From contig DATFGL010000227.1 of the NCBI GenBank assembly GCA_035249465.1, positions 1 to 27,490 of the forward strand: a stretch of 27,490 nt of DNA. Reading direction: 5' to 3'. The stretch is from 66-474 sp035249465 (GTDB lineage: Bacteria > Pseudomonadota > Gammaproteobacteria > Xanthomonadales > Rhodanobacteraceae). Every line of letters starts with the position of its first letter. Within the stretch, counting starts at the first letter, position 1. The notes beneath the pieces were generated by a model. The model was not told the origin of the DNA, did no database searches, and was given only the letters and a program-made list of their open reading frames with translations. The position numbers and the translations under genes were made by a program. This document shows positions 7,182 through 14,241 of the stretch, piece after piece.

Positions 7182-8067
7182 AGCGGCCGTAGCGGCGGGC
7201 GCGGCGTTGGTAGATGCGCACCGCACGCAGGAAATCGATACGCCGGAAGGCTGGCCACAATACGTCGCAGAAATAGAACTCGCTGTATGCGGCTTGCCAA
7301 ATCAGGAAGCCCGACAGCCGCTGCTCGCCACTGGTGCGAATGATGAAATCCGGATCCGGCACGCCGCCGGTATAGAGATAGCGTTCGATCTGCTCGGGCT
7401 TCAGTTCGGCGGCCACCGATTCCAGCGAGCGTCCTTCCGCGGCCGCATTCGCCAGCAGCCCCTTCACGGCATCGGTGATTTCCTCGCGCCCGCCGTAGGC
7501 CAGCGCGATCGTGAGCAGCATGCCGTCGTGCCCGGCGGTGGACAGCTCCAGCGCCTCGCTCGCCGCGACCACGCGTTCCGGCAGGCGCTCGCGCTGGCCG
7601 ATGATCTTCACGCGCACGCGACCCGACTTGAAGCTCGGTTCCTGCAACAGGCGCGCGCTCTCGCGCACGAACAGGTCGAGCAGGCATTCGACTTCGGCGG
7701 CCGGGCGGCTGAAGTTCTCGGTGCTGAAGACATACAGGGTGACGTGGCGCACTTCGAGGTCGAGGCACCACTCCAGCACCTCGCGCAACTTGTTCACGCC
7801 GTACTGGTGGCCAAGCGTCGCTTCCAGCCCCATGCCGCGCGCGAAGCGCCGGTTGCCGTCGAGGATCAGGCCGATGTGCGCGGGCACCGGCCCGCTGGCG
7901 ACCTGCCGGGCAAGGCCGTGTTCGTACCAGCGGTACAACGGACGCAGCAGCGGATTCAGGATTCGCCACGGGTGGCGGCGCAGGTCCGCAAGCGCAAGGC
8001 GCAGCCAGCCGGGAGCGGACACCCCGGCGTCCTTGCCGGCGAGTGGCCGGGAAAGTTCCGATTGCAT
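7180..8067 (-). CDS. uppS: Cis-prenyltransferase (polyprenyl diphosphate synthase, UppS family)
   Basis: A 295-residue protein. The core begins at about residue 65 with IGLILDGNRRFAR (catalytic Asp70), then STENFSRP, and ends with DPDFIIRTSGEQRLSGFLIWQAAYSEFYF, the isopentenyl-diphosphate-binding signature. Family reaction: successive cis additions of isopentenyl diphosphate to farnesyl diphosphate, giving lipid carriers such as undecaprenyl diphosphate. Unlike the E. coli enzyme (DGNGRW and RTGGE) this one has DGNRR and RTSGE, as in actinobacterial, archaeal and eukaryotic members, and carries about 60 extra N-terminal residues rich in Arg and Trp. It is not in the usual frr-uppS-cdsA-dxr operon, so it may be a second enzyme. 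The start at 8067 is preferred over ATG 8124 because the latter would run through a perfect 16-bp palindrome; neither has a ribosome binding site. Confidence 0.87.
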   Translation of the reverse strand: MQSELSRPLAGKDAGVSAPGWLRLALADLRRHPWRILNPLLRPLYRWYEHGLARQVASGPVPAHIGLILDGNRRFARGMGLEATLGHQYGVNKLREVLEWCLDLEVRHVTLYVFSTENFSRPAAEVECLLDLFVRESARLLQEPSFKSGRVRVKIIGQRERLPERVVAASEALELSTAGHDGMLLTIALAYGGREEITDAVKGLLANAAAEGRSLESVAAELKPEQIERYLYTGGVPDPDFIIRTSGEQRLSGFLIWQAAYSEFYFCDVLWPAFRRIDFLRAVRIYQRRARRYGR

Positions 8068-8100
8068 GGACCGGCATTGTATGCCGCCCGGGACGGCTCC

Positions 8101-8147
8101 ATTACATCGATGTAATTCTTCCATTCATCATGGATGGCATCGATGCC
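8101..8147. promoter_or_regulatory. Twin ATCGAT-centred palindromes, candidate operator
   Basis: ATTACATCGATGTAAT at 8101-8116 is a perfect 16-bp palindrome and GGCATCGATGCC at 8136-8147 a perfect 12-bp palindrome. They share the CATCGATG core and their centres are 33 bp apart, close to three helical turns. They lie in the divergent intergenic region between the prenyltransferase start (8067) and mtfA (8191), the natural place for an operator controlling either or both genes. The regulator is unknown. Confidence 0.45.
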
Positions 8148-8190
8148 GTTCACGCCTTTCGACCATGCTGCCCGATCACGGAAAGCCCGC

Positions 8191-8946
8191 ATGAGCGGAT
8201 TCACCTGGCTGCCCTGGCGGAAGCCACCGCCGCCCATCGACGAAGCACGCTGGCGCGACGCGCTGGCCGCCTGTCCGCTGGCGCGGCGGTTGGCCCCGGA
8301 CGATCTCCAGCGTTTGCGCCTGCTGGCCGCCCGGTTCCTGCAACGCAAGCGCTTCCATCCCATCGACATGGAACTGGATGCAAAACAACGCCTGCTGATC
8401 GCGATGCTGGCTTGCCTGCCGGTGTTGCGCCTGGGTTTCCGCGCGTTGCGTGGCTGGCAGGGCGTGGTGGTCTATCCTGGCGAGTTCAGGGTTCGCCATC
8501 GCCACCATGACGGCAGCACCGGCGTCGTCACCGAAAGCGACCAGATCCGGACCGGTGAAGCCTGGCAGATCGGGCCGCTGGTGTTGTCGTGGGCCGCGGT
8601 GGAGCAGGATCTGGCGCAGCCCTGGGACGGCACCAACGTCGTCGTCCACGAAATCGCACACAAGCTGGACATGCTGGACGGGCCGCCCGACGGCGTGCCG
8701 CCCTTGCCGCGCGGTGTGTCGTGGCGCGCGTGGATCGACACTTTCCAGCGTGCCTACGATCGCCTGTCGCTCGCAATTCGCCGTGGCGAAGCGACACCCA
8801 TCGACGCCTACGCGGCCACCAATCCCGGCGAATACTTCGCCGTGGTCAGCGAACTCCACTTTTCCGATCCGCGCCGGCTGGAGCAGGCCGAACCGGGTGT
8901 CGCCGCGCTGCTTCGCGGCTATTACGGGCCGTCGCCGGCGTCGTGA
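8191..8946 (+). CDS. mtfA: MtfA-type zinc metallopeptidase (M90 family)
   Basis: A 251-residue protein close in length to E. coli MtfA (265). It carries the gluzincin motif HEIAH at 153-157 (His153, Glu154, His157) and the downstream third ligand Glu214 in NPGEYFA. In E. coli MtfA binds the repressor Mlc and so influences glucose PTS genes, and it has aminopeptidase activity; whether an Mlc partner exists here is not visible. The N-terminal region (LPWRKPPPP) and LDAKQRLLIAMLACLPVL are typical of the family. The ATG at 8191 was chosen because the conserved protein begins there; an in-frame ATG at 8134 adds 19 residues and overlaps the second palindrome. No clear ribosome binding site. The stop is followed after two bases by copy A of the 3'-UTR repeat. 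Confidence 0.88.
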   Translation: MSGFTWLPWRKPPPPIDEARWRDALAACPLARRLAPDDLQRLRLLAARFLQRKRFHPIDMELDAKQRLLIAMLACLPVLRLGFRALRGWQGVVVYPGEFRVRHRHHDGSTGVVTESDQIRTGEAWQIGPLVLSWAAVEQDLAQPWDGTNVVVHEIAHKLDMLDGPPDGVPPLPRGVSWRAWIDTFQRAYDRLSLAIRRGEATPIDAYAATNPGEYFAVVSELHFSDPRRLEQAEPGVAALLRGYYGPSPAS

Positions 8947-8948
8947 TT

Positions 8949-9087
8949 GTGTGATCGTCCCCGATCGCTACTGCGCTGGAATGAACGGCAAGCGAAGAGG
9001 TGCCAACCCCATCAAGACCAGAACGGCCATAAAGCTGCCGTCCATGGCCAAGAACTCCGTGGCCTGACTTCTCACAACAGACGCTTC
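8949..9087 (+). repeat. 3'-UTR repeat element, copy A (long form)
   Basis: 139 bp, starting 2 bases after the mtfA stop and reading in the mtfA direction. It opens with a GTGATC-6-GATCGC hairpin (8951-8968, one G-T pair), has a variable middle, then a distal hairpin with arms GGCCA (9025-9029) and TGGCC (9060-9064) separated by 30 bases, and ends CACAACAG plus GCTTC. It fills most of the gap to the converging hemB stop. Confidence 0.75.
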
Positions 9088-9108
9088 GCACCGACGTCCG
9101 TGAGCTGA

Positions 9109-10107
9109 TCAGCCTGCCGAGCGCAACCACTTCGCCGCATCCAGCGCATAGTAGGTCAGGATGGCGTCGGCACCGGCGCGCTTGATCGACAGCAGTGCTT
9201 CCATTGCGCAGGCCTTCTCGTCGATCCAGCCATTGGCGCCTGCGGCTTTCAGCATCGCGTATTCGCCCGACACCTGGTACACGAAGGTCGGTACGCCGAA
9301 GCGATCCTTCACGCGGCGCACGATGTCGAGGTACGGCAGGCCCGGTTTCACCATCACCGCGTCGGCGCCTTCCTCGAGATCCAGTTGCACTTCGCGCAAG
9401 GCTTCGTCGGAATTGCCGACGTCCATTTGGTAGGTGTGCTTGGAACCCTTGCCGAGTGTGGCCGCCGAACCCACCGCGTCGCGGAACGGGCCATAGAAAC
9501 TCGACGCGTATTTGGCCGAATAGGCCAGGATCCGGGTGTGGATCAGGCCCGCGCCTTCCAGCGCCAGGCGGATTGCCCCGATGCGGCCATCCATCATGTC
9601 GGACGGCGCGACGAAATCCGCGCCCGCGTGCGCCTGCGACAGCGCCTGCTTCACCAGCGCCGCGACGGTTTCGTCGTTCAGGATGTAGCCCGACTCGTCG
9701 ATCAGGCCGTCCTGGCCGTGGGTGGTGAAGGGATCGAGCGCGTCGTCGCAGATCACGCCCAGTTCCGGGAAACGTGATTTCAGCGCCTGCACCGCCCGCT
9801 GGACCAGCCCGTCGTCGTTGAACGCCTCGCGGCCGTCGCAGGTCTTTTTGTCACCTTCCAGATGCGGGAACAACGCCAGCGCGGGCACCCCGAGTTCCTG
9901 GGCCTGTTCCGCGACCTGCAGCAGCGCGTCGATGGAAAGCCGCGCCACGCCCGGCATCGAGGCCACCGCGTCACGCACCGCGCCTGCGCCTTCCTGCACG
10001 AATACCGGCAGGATCAGATCGGCCGGGGTCAGCACGGTTTCGCGCATCAAGGCGCGCGAAAAAGCGTTGCGGCGCATGCGCCGCATGCGGATGGCGGGGT
10101 AGCTCAT
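9109..10107 (-). CDS. hemB: Delta-aminolevulinic acid dehydratase (porphobilinogen synthase), Mg-type
   Basis: A 332-residue HemB. It condenses two 5-aminolevulinate molecules to porphobilinogen in tetrapyrrole synthesis. The two Schiff-base lysines are Lys199 (AYSAKYASSFYGPF) and Lys254 (MVKPG). The metal site near 120-134 reads CDDALDPFTTHGQDG, with Asp in place of the Cys triad of zinc enzymes, so this is the zinc-independent, Mg/K-responsive class found in many proteobacteria such as Pseudomonas. Length is normal. ATG 10107 gives the usual MSYP...R.RR N-terminus; the longer frame would need a TTG at 10122. A TACAAT -10-like box lies upstream on the same strand at 10137-10142. It converges on mtfA. 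It is the earliest of the heme genes in the window; hemD, hemX and hemY follow 6 kb away. Confidence 0.96.
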   Translation of the reverse strand: MSYPAIRMRRMRRNAFSRALMRETVLTPADLILPVFVQEGAGAVRDAVASMPGVARLSIDALLQVAEQAQELGVPALALFPHLEGDKKTCDGREAFNDDGLVQRAVQALKSRFPELGVICDDALDPFTTHGQDGLIDESGYILNDETVAALVKQALSQAHAGADFVAPSDMMDGRIGAIRLALEGAGLIHTRILAYSAKYASSFYGPFRDAVGSAATLGKGSKHTYQMDVGNSDEALREVQLDLEEGADAVMVKPGLPYLDIVRRVKDRFGVPTFVYQVSGEYAMLKAAGANGWIDEKACAMEALLSIKRAGADAILTYYALDAAKWLRSAG

Positions 10108-10136
10108 GGCGGTCGTCCACAACCCAACAGCCGCTC

Positions 10137-10142
10137 ATTGTA
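10137..10142 (-). promoter_or_regulatory. Candidate -10 box for hemB
   Basis: TACAAT on the minus strand, 30 bases before the hemB ATG, giving a predicted leader of about 20-25 nt. The -35 region is not recognisable. Confidence 0.35.
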
Positions 10143-10254
10143 ATGGCACGGTGTGAGCCACTTCCCGATCGCGGCCGCCGGTCTGGCACGAATCCTGCTC
10201 CATTCCAACCAGCCCGGTCGAAGGGTCGATGAAGTGAAAGCCGCAGTCACCTTC

Positions 10255-10363
10255 AGCTCAGGTGGTTGCAGTTAAATTACAGTTAATGCACAATCGCATC
10301 CAATGGATGTACACAGTTCCGAAGGCAAAAACTTTGAAGTAACCGTAACTGACTGAATCCGCA
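10255..10363 (+). promoter_or_regulatory. AT-rich upstream region of the SPFH gene
   Basis: The rest of this 256-bp intergenic region is GC-rich, but about 100 bases directly before the SPFH start are distinctly AT-richer. They hold TTGCAG (10266-10271) and, 17 bases on, CACAAT (10289-10294) as a weak -35/-10 pair, two CAGTTAA direct repeats (10269-10275 and 10280-10286) and a GTAACCGTAAC motif (about 10340-10350). This looks like a regulated promoter, but no specific regulator site is recognised. Confidence 0.35.
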
Positions 10364-10843
10364 ATGATCTCCGCCCTGACCCTCCTTATTTTCCTGACGC
10401 TCGCCGCGGTGGTTGTCGCGCTCAGCGTCAAGCGCATTCCAGAGGGGCAGGTGTACACCCTGCGGCGGCTGGGCAAGCCCGCGGGAACGCTCACGGCAGG
10501 CACCCACTTGGTTGTGCCGTTGATCGAGCGCATCGCCCACAAGATCAGCATTACCGGCTACACGCTGGCGGTGGATGAGCGTCTGGCCGATGCCGCAAGC
10601 GACGCCGGCAACCTGCGCGGCCGGGTGTGGTGGCAGGTACTCGATCCCGAACGCGCCGAGGCGGTGATCGATCGCGCCGACGACATGATCCGCGTGCAGC
10701 TTCGCGATGCCGTGCAGCATGCAGCCACGACCGAAGCGCAGGACCTGCGCTCGCGCAACCAGCGCATCAAGCAAACCTTGAACACCAGCCTGCGCGAGCG
10801 CGGCGTACTGGTGACGCGCGTGGAATTGAATCTCGCCGCGTAA
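10364..10843 (+). CDS. Small SPFH/band-7 domain membrane protein
   Basis: A 159-residue protein. Residues 2-22 form a single N-terminal membrane helix, followed by an SPFH-like beta-rich domain (IPEGQVYTLRRLGKPAGTLTAGTHLVVPLIERIAHKI) and a helical segment with many charged residues (DDMIRVQLRDAVQHAATTEAQDLRSRNQRIKQTLNTSLRERGVLVTRVELNL). That order resembles stomatin/prohibitin proteins, which scaffold membrane microdomains and proteases. The protein stops just after the SPFH domain and lacks the long coiled-coil tail usual for the family, and no NfeD partner gene is adjacent. It sits alone between hemB (divergent) and a strong terminator. Start ATG 10364 has no clear ribosome binding site. 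Function beyond membrane association is unknown. Confidence 0.72.
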   Translation: MISALTLLIFLTLAAVVVALSVKRIPEGQVYTLRRLGKPAGTLTAGTHLVVPLIERIAHKISITGYTLAVDERLADAASDAGNLRGRVWWQVLDPERAEAVIDRADDMIRVQLRDAVQHAATTEAQDLRSRNQRIKQTLNTSLRERGVLVTRVELNLAA

Positions 10844-10869
10844 CAGGAACAGGTTCAGGGAGAAACGGT

Positions 10870-10897
10870 GAGCCCGCGTTTGCGGGCTCCTGTTTTT
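10870..10897 (+). terminator. Rho-independent terminator after the SPFH gene
   Basis: GAGCCCGC (10870-10877), loop GTTT, GCGGGCTC (10882-10889), then CTGTTTTT. The 8-bp perfect GC-rich stem and T-run are a textbook intrinsic terminator, 26 bases after the SPFH stop. Its T-run ends at the base before the rsmG start. Confidence 0.9.
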
Positions 10898-11527
10898 ATG
10901 ATGGAAGCTCGGAATCTCGCGCATAAACTTGCAGATGGCCTTGCCGCCATGCGGCTGGAATTGCCGGCCGGCGCACAGGCAAAGCTGCTCGCCTACCTCG
11001 ACCTGCTGGCGAAGTGGAACCGCACCTACAACCTGACCGCAGTGCGCGATCCCGGGGAAATGGTGTCGCGGCACCTGCTGGATTCGCTGGCGGTGCTGCC
11101 GTACATGCACGGCAAAAGTCTCGCCGACCTGGGCAGCGGTGCCGGGCTGCCCGGCATTCCGCTGGCGATCGCGCGGCCGGATGTGGCCGTGACGCTGGTC
11201 GAGAGCAATGGCAAGAAGACGCGCTTCCTGCGCGAAGCGGTCCGCAGCTTGCCGCTCTCGAACGTGACGGTGGACCAGGCCCGGGTGCAGGACGCGACCG
11301 GTGCTTTCGACACCATCACCGCGCGGGCCTTTGCGAGCCTTCCCGACATGCTGGCCTGGGCCGGCCACCTGCTGGCGCCGAACGGGCGCTGGCTGGCCCT
11401 GAAGGGCCGCGCCGATCCCGCCGAACTCGGCGCCGTTCCCAGTGGTTTTCGCATCATTGCCGTCCACGACCTGCAGGTGCCCGGCATCGACGGTGAGCGC
11501 TGCGCGGTCGAGTTGGCGCGCGCCTGA
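10898..11527 (+). CDS. rsmG: 16S rRNA (guanine527-N7)-methyltransferase RsmG (GidB)
   Basis: A 209-residue SAM-dependent methyltransferase. The family hallmark KWNRTYNLTAVRDP.EM..RHLLDSL is near residues 38-65 and the SAM-binding motif LADLGSGAGLPGIPLAI near 75-91. It methylates G527 of 16S rRNA at N7; loss gives low-level streptomycin resistance in many bacteria. The start is ATG 10898 (or the adjacent ATG 10901). A GTG at 10868 extends the frame but would lie within the upstream terminator hairpin, and the extension has no family similarity. As drawn, the start codon touches the terminator T-run and there is no ribosome binding site, so the mRNA may be leaderless or arise by read-through. 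It is followed by parA and parB, the usual xanthomonad order. Confidence 0.95.
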   Translation: MMEARNLAHKLADGLAAMRLELPAGAQAKLLAYLDLLAKWNRTYNLTAVRDPGEMVSRHLLDSLAVLPYMHGKSLADLGSGAGLPGIPLAIARPDVAVTLVESNGKKTRFLREAVRSLPLSNVTVDQARVQDATGAFDTITARAFASLPDMLAWAGHLLAPNGRWLALKGRADPAELGAVPSGFRIIAVHDLQVPGIDGERCAVELARA

Positions 11528-11595
11528 CCCCGCAACGGCCAGCCCGGCGATGGTACGCTAGTCAGCTCACCGTTTGCGTCCCATCCGTTGCGACC

Positions 11596-12459
11596 ATGAC
11601 GCGCATCATCGCCATCGCCAACCAGAAGGGCGGCGTCGGCAAAACCACCACCGCCGTGAACCTGGCTGCCGCGCTCGCGGAGACCAGGCGCCGCGTGTTG
11701 CTGGTGGACCTGGATCCGCAGGGCAACGCGACCTCGTCGGCGGGCGTCGACAAGCGCGCCACCAAGCCGAACGGCTGCGAGGTGCTGCTTGAAGAGGCGT
11801 CAATCGAAGATGCGATCATCACCACCGAGGCCGGGTTCGACCTGCTGCCGGGCAACCGCGACCTCACGGCTGCGGAAATCAAGCTGGCCGACGCGATCGC
11901 CCGCGAGCAACGGCTCAAGGAACAACTGGCCAAGCTGGGCGACCGCTACGCGATCATCCTGATCGATTGCCCGCCCTCCCTGCACCTGCTCACGCTGAAT
12001 GCACTGGCCGCCGCGGACAGCGTGCTGATCCCGGTGCAATGCGAGTCGATGGCGCTGGAAGGCCTGACCGATTTGCTCGACACGGTCAAGGCCGTGCGCA
12101 AGCGGCTCAATCCACAACTCGAAGTCGAAGGCCTGCTGCGCACCATGTTCGACGTGCGCACCGCGCTCGGCAACGATGTTTCCAACGAGCTCACCAAGCA
12201 TTTCGGCGACAAGGTGCTGCACTCGGTGGTGCCGCGCAACGTGCGCCTGGCCGAAGCGCCCAGCCACGGCAAGCCCATCAACATGTACGACCGCGAGTCG
12301 CGCGGCGCGATTGCTTACCTCGGGCTCGCGGGCGAAATGATCCGCAAGCTGGGTCTGGGCGCGGCCCGCAATGCCGATGCGGCGCCCGAGTCCGCGCCCA
12401 CCAAGTCCAGCCCGCCGCCGAACGCGCCACGCACCCCCATCATGAAGGTATCGGCATGA
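11596..12459 (+). CDS. parA: Chromosome-partitioning ATPase ParA (Soj)
   Basis: A 287-residue deviant Walker ATPase. The Walker A motif KGGVGKTT is at 11-18, with the signature Lys11; the Walker A' region VLLVDLDPQGN is at about 35-45 and IILIDCPPSL, carrying the Walker B aspartate, follows near residue 122. ParA binds DNA non-specifically in the ATP state and moves ParB-parS complexes to segregate origins. It is somewhat longer than typical chromosomal ParA (about 260) through a Pro/Ala/Ser-rich C-terminal tail (about 257-287). ATG 11596 starts the conserved MTRIIAIANQKGGVGKT. A TACGCT -10-like box lies near 11556 in the 68-bp gap after rsmG. The gene overlaps parB by ATGA. Confidence 0.97.
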   Translation: MTRIIAIANQKGGVGKTTTAVNLAAALAETRRRVLLVDLDPQGNATSSAGVDKRATKPNGCEVLLEEASIEDAIITTEAGFDLLPGNRDLTAAEIKLADAIAREQRLKEQLAKLGDRYAIILIDCPPSLHLLTLNALAAADSVLIPVQCESMALEGLTDLLDTVKAVRKRLNPQLEVEGLLRTMFDVRTALGNDVSNELTKHFGDKVLHSVVPRNVRLAEAPSHGKPINMYDRESRGAIAYLGLAGEMIRKLGLGAARNADAAPESAPTKSSPPPNAPRTPIMKVSA

Positions 12460-13325
12460 GCGCCGCCAAACGCCGGGGCCTCGGTTCCCGTGACCTCGAC
12501 GTATTGCTTGGCAGCCCGGACGCCGATGCCGCGGCGGAAGCCGCGGGTGAAACCCTCAGCAACCTTCCGGTTGCGTCGATCCGCGCGGGCCAGTACCAGC
12601 CGCGCCACCGCTTCGACGAAGCGGCGCTGGACGAGCTGGCCGCATCGATCAAGTCGCAGGGGCTGATCCAGCCGATCGTGGTGCGCGAGGTCGGGCGCGG
12701 CCAGTACGAATTGATCGCGGGCGAACGCCGCTGGCGTGCGGCAAAGAAAGCCGGCCTCGCCGAAATTCCCGCGGTGATCCGCGACATCCCCGCGCAATCG
12801 GTGCTGGCTGTCGCGCTGATCGAAAACATCCAGCGCGAGGAACTGACCGCGCTTGAAGAAGCGCACGCGTTGCGCCGCCTGATCGACGAATTCAGATTAA
12901 GCCAGCAGCAGGCGGCCGACGCCGTCGGCCGCTCGCGCGCGGCGGTCACCAACCTGTTGCGCCTGCTGGAACTGCCCGCGACGATCCGCGAATTGCTGGA
13001 CGACGGCCGCATCGAGATGGGTCACGCGCGCGCACTGTTGACACTGCCTGCGCCGCGCGCGATCGCGCTGGCCGAAAAGACCGCCAACCAAGGCTGGTCG
13101 GTGCGCGAGCTCGAACAGGCGGTGCGCCTTGCGCAGTTGCCGAAGTCATCCGGCAAGTCGGGCAAACGCGACGTCGATCCCGACATTGCCGCGCTCGAGC
13201 GCGAGCTTTCCGAGAATCTCGGCACCCGTGTCGAGATCGCGCATGGCCGCGGTGGCCGCGGCAAGCTCACCATCCGCTACCACAGCGCGGACGAGCTGGA
13301 AGGCATCCTCGAAAAGTTGAGGTAG
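12456..13325 (+). CDS. parB: Chromosome-partitioning protein ParB (Spo0J)
   Basis: A 289-residue ParB. The N-terminus has the short basic ParA-contact segment (KRRGLGSRDLDVLL). The CTP-binding ParB/Srx domain follows with the QYQPRHRF, GERRWRA and ENIQREELT motifs, then a helix-turn-helix (LSQQQAADAVGRSRAAVTNLLRLLEL, about 147-172) for parS recognition, and a C-terminal dimerisation domain ending in an amphipathic helix. ParB is a CTP-dependent DNA clamp that loads at parS and spreads. Its ATG overlaps the parA stop. No 16-bp parS-like palindrome (TGTTTCACGTGAAACA type) is visible in the window, so the sites must lie outside. A 102-bp inverted-repeat element follows the stop after 7 bases. 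Confidence 0.97.
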   Translation: MSAAKRRGLGSRDLDVLLGSPDADAAAEAAGETLSNLPVASIRAGQYQPRHRFDEAALDELAASIKSQGLIQPIVVREVGRGQYELIAGERRWRAAKKAGLAEIPAVIRDIPAQSVLAVALIENIQREELTALEEAHALRRLIDEFRLSQQQAADAVGRSRAAVTNLLRLLELPATIRELLDDGRIEMGHARALLTLPAPRAIALAEKTANQGWSVRELEQAVRLAQLPKSSGKSGKRDVDPDIAALERELSENLGTRVEIAHGRGGRGKLTIRYHSADELEGILEKLR

Positions 13326-13332
13326 CTTGGGA

Positions 13333-13434
13333 TCGTAGGTTGGGCTGACGCCGGCTTCATCGGCGGAAGCCCAACGTTCGCACGAGTGTTGGGCTTCGCA
13401 AAGAACGCTCAGCCCAACCTACGAGAGGCGCGCG
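13333..13434. repeat. 102-bp GTAGGTTGGGC-type inverted-repeat element
   Basis: Perfect 16-bp terminal inverted repeats (TCGTAGGTTGGGCTGA at 13333-13348 and its complement at 13419-13434) enclose a second inverted repeat, GAAGCCCAAC (13366-13375) and GTTGGGCTTC (13388-13397), so the element can fold as a nested double hairpin. It starts 7 bases after the parB stop. CGTAGGTTGGG-type repeats are, from memory, common between genes in many gamma- and betaproteobacteria. It may act as a terminator-like structure, although there is no T-run. Confidence 0.75.
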
Positions 13435-13481
13435 GCCGCCGCATCGGCGATAATCGTCACTCACGCTGAAGGAATTTCCCG

Positions 13482-14198
13482 ATGCCTGACCTTTCCGTGG
13501 TCGTGCCCGTATTCAACGAGCGCGACAACATCCCGCCTCTGCTCGCCGAAATCGCCGCGGCATTGCGCGGGCACGTCGACTACGAAGTGGTATACGTCGA
13601 CGACGCCAGTTCCGACGATTCGCTCGACGTGCTGAAAGCCGAACGCGCGAAGCACCCGGAACTGCGGATCGTGCGGCACCTCAAGCAAAGCGGCCAGAGC
13701 ACCGCGATCAGGAACGGCGTGCGCGCGGCACGCGCCGCATGGATCGCCACCCTGGACGGCGACGGCCAGAACGACCCGGCCGACATTCCGAAGTTGATCG
13801 AAGCACGCAAGACCGCCGCCGCGAAAGTGAAACTCTTCGCCGGATGGCGCACCACCCGGCGCGACAGCTTCAACAAGCGCATCTCGTCGAAAATCGCCAA
13901 CGGCGTGCGTTCGCGGATGCTGCGCGATGCGACGCCCGACACCGGTTGCGGCCTGAAACTGTTCGAGCGCGAAACCTTCCTCGCCCTGCCCTACTTCGAC
14001 CACATGCACCGCTACCTGCCGGCTCTGGTGAAGCGTGCCGGTTTCGACAGCGTCAGCATTCCGGTCGGCCACCGCCCCCGCACCCGCGGCGTGTCCAAGT
14101 ACGGCATGCTCGACCGGCTATGGGTGGGCCTCGCCGACCTGGGCGGCGTGACGTGGTTGATGCGGCGCGCGAAAGTGAGCGACGTCGAAGAGGTCTGA
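13482..14198 (+). CDS. Family 2 glycosyltransferase (dolichol-phosphate mannosyltransferase-like)
   Basis: A 238-residue GT2 enzyme with a GT-A fold: LSVVVPVFNERDNI (4-17), VDDASSDDS (39-47), the metal/nucleotide-binding DGDGQNDP (92-99, DxD-like Asp92 and Asp94) and the acceptor-side region DTGCGLKLFERE. It resembles polyprenyl-phosphate glycosyltransferases of the DPM1/GtrB group, which transfer a sugar from a nucleotide sugar to a lipid phosphate, but it lacks the C-terminal membrane helices many of those carry. The C-terminus has a moderately hydrophobic stretch (LWVGLADLGGVTWLM). The start has an AAGGA ribosome binding site 9 bases upstream and a GATAAT -10-like box at 13449-13454. Sugar and acceptor are unknown. 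Confidence 0.88.
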   Translation: MPDLSVVVPVFNERDNIPPLLAEIAAALRGHVDYEVVYVDDASSDDSLDVLKAERAKHPELRIVRHLKQSGQSTAIRNGVRAARAAWIATLDGDGQNDPADIPKLIEARKTAAAKVKLFAGWRTTRRDSFNKRISSKIANGVRSRMLRDATPDTGCGLKLFERETFLALPYFDHMHRYLPALVKRAGFDSVSIPVGHRPRTRGVSKYGMLDRLWVGLADLGGVTWLMRRAKVSDVEEV

Positions 14199-14241
14199 GT
14201 ACACCGGCGGTTGCGCGCGACCGCGGGAAAAACGTGCTCGT

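Noticed and set aside
7126..8115. 329-codon plus-strand open frame opposite the prenyltransferase
   Set aside because: Antisense shadow that starts inside the inverted-repeat element; no domain recognised.
10118..10137. Possible sixth copy of the 3'-UTR repeat end (CCACAAC...ACAGCCGCTC) in the hemB upstream region
   Set aside because: Only a short match to the far end of the repeat with an extra triplet; neither hairpin is present.
10868..10897. GTG start at 10868 for rsmG
   Set aside because: It would lie in the stem of an intrinsic terminator and adds ten residues with no family similarity.
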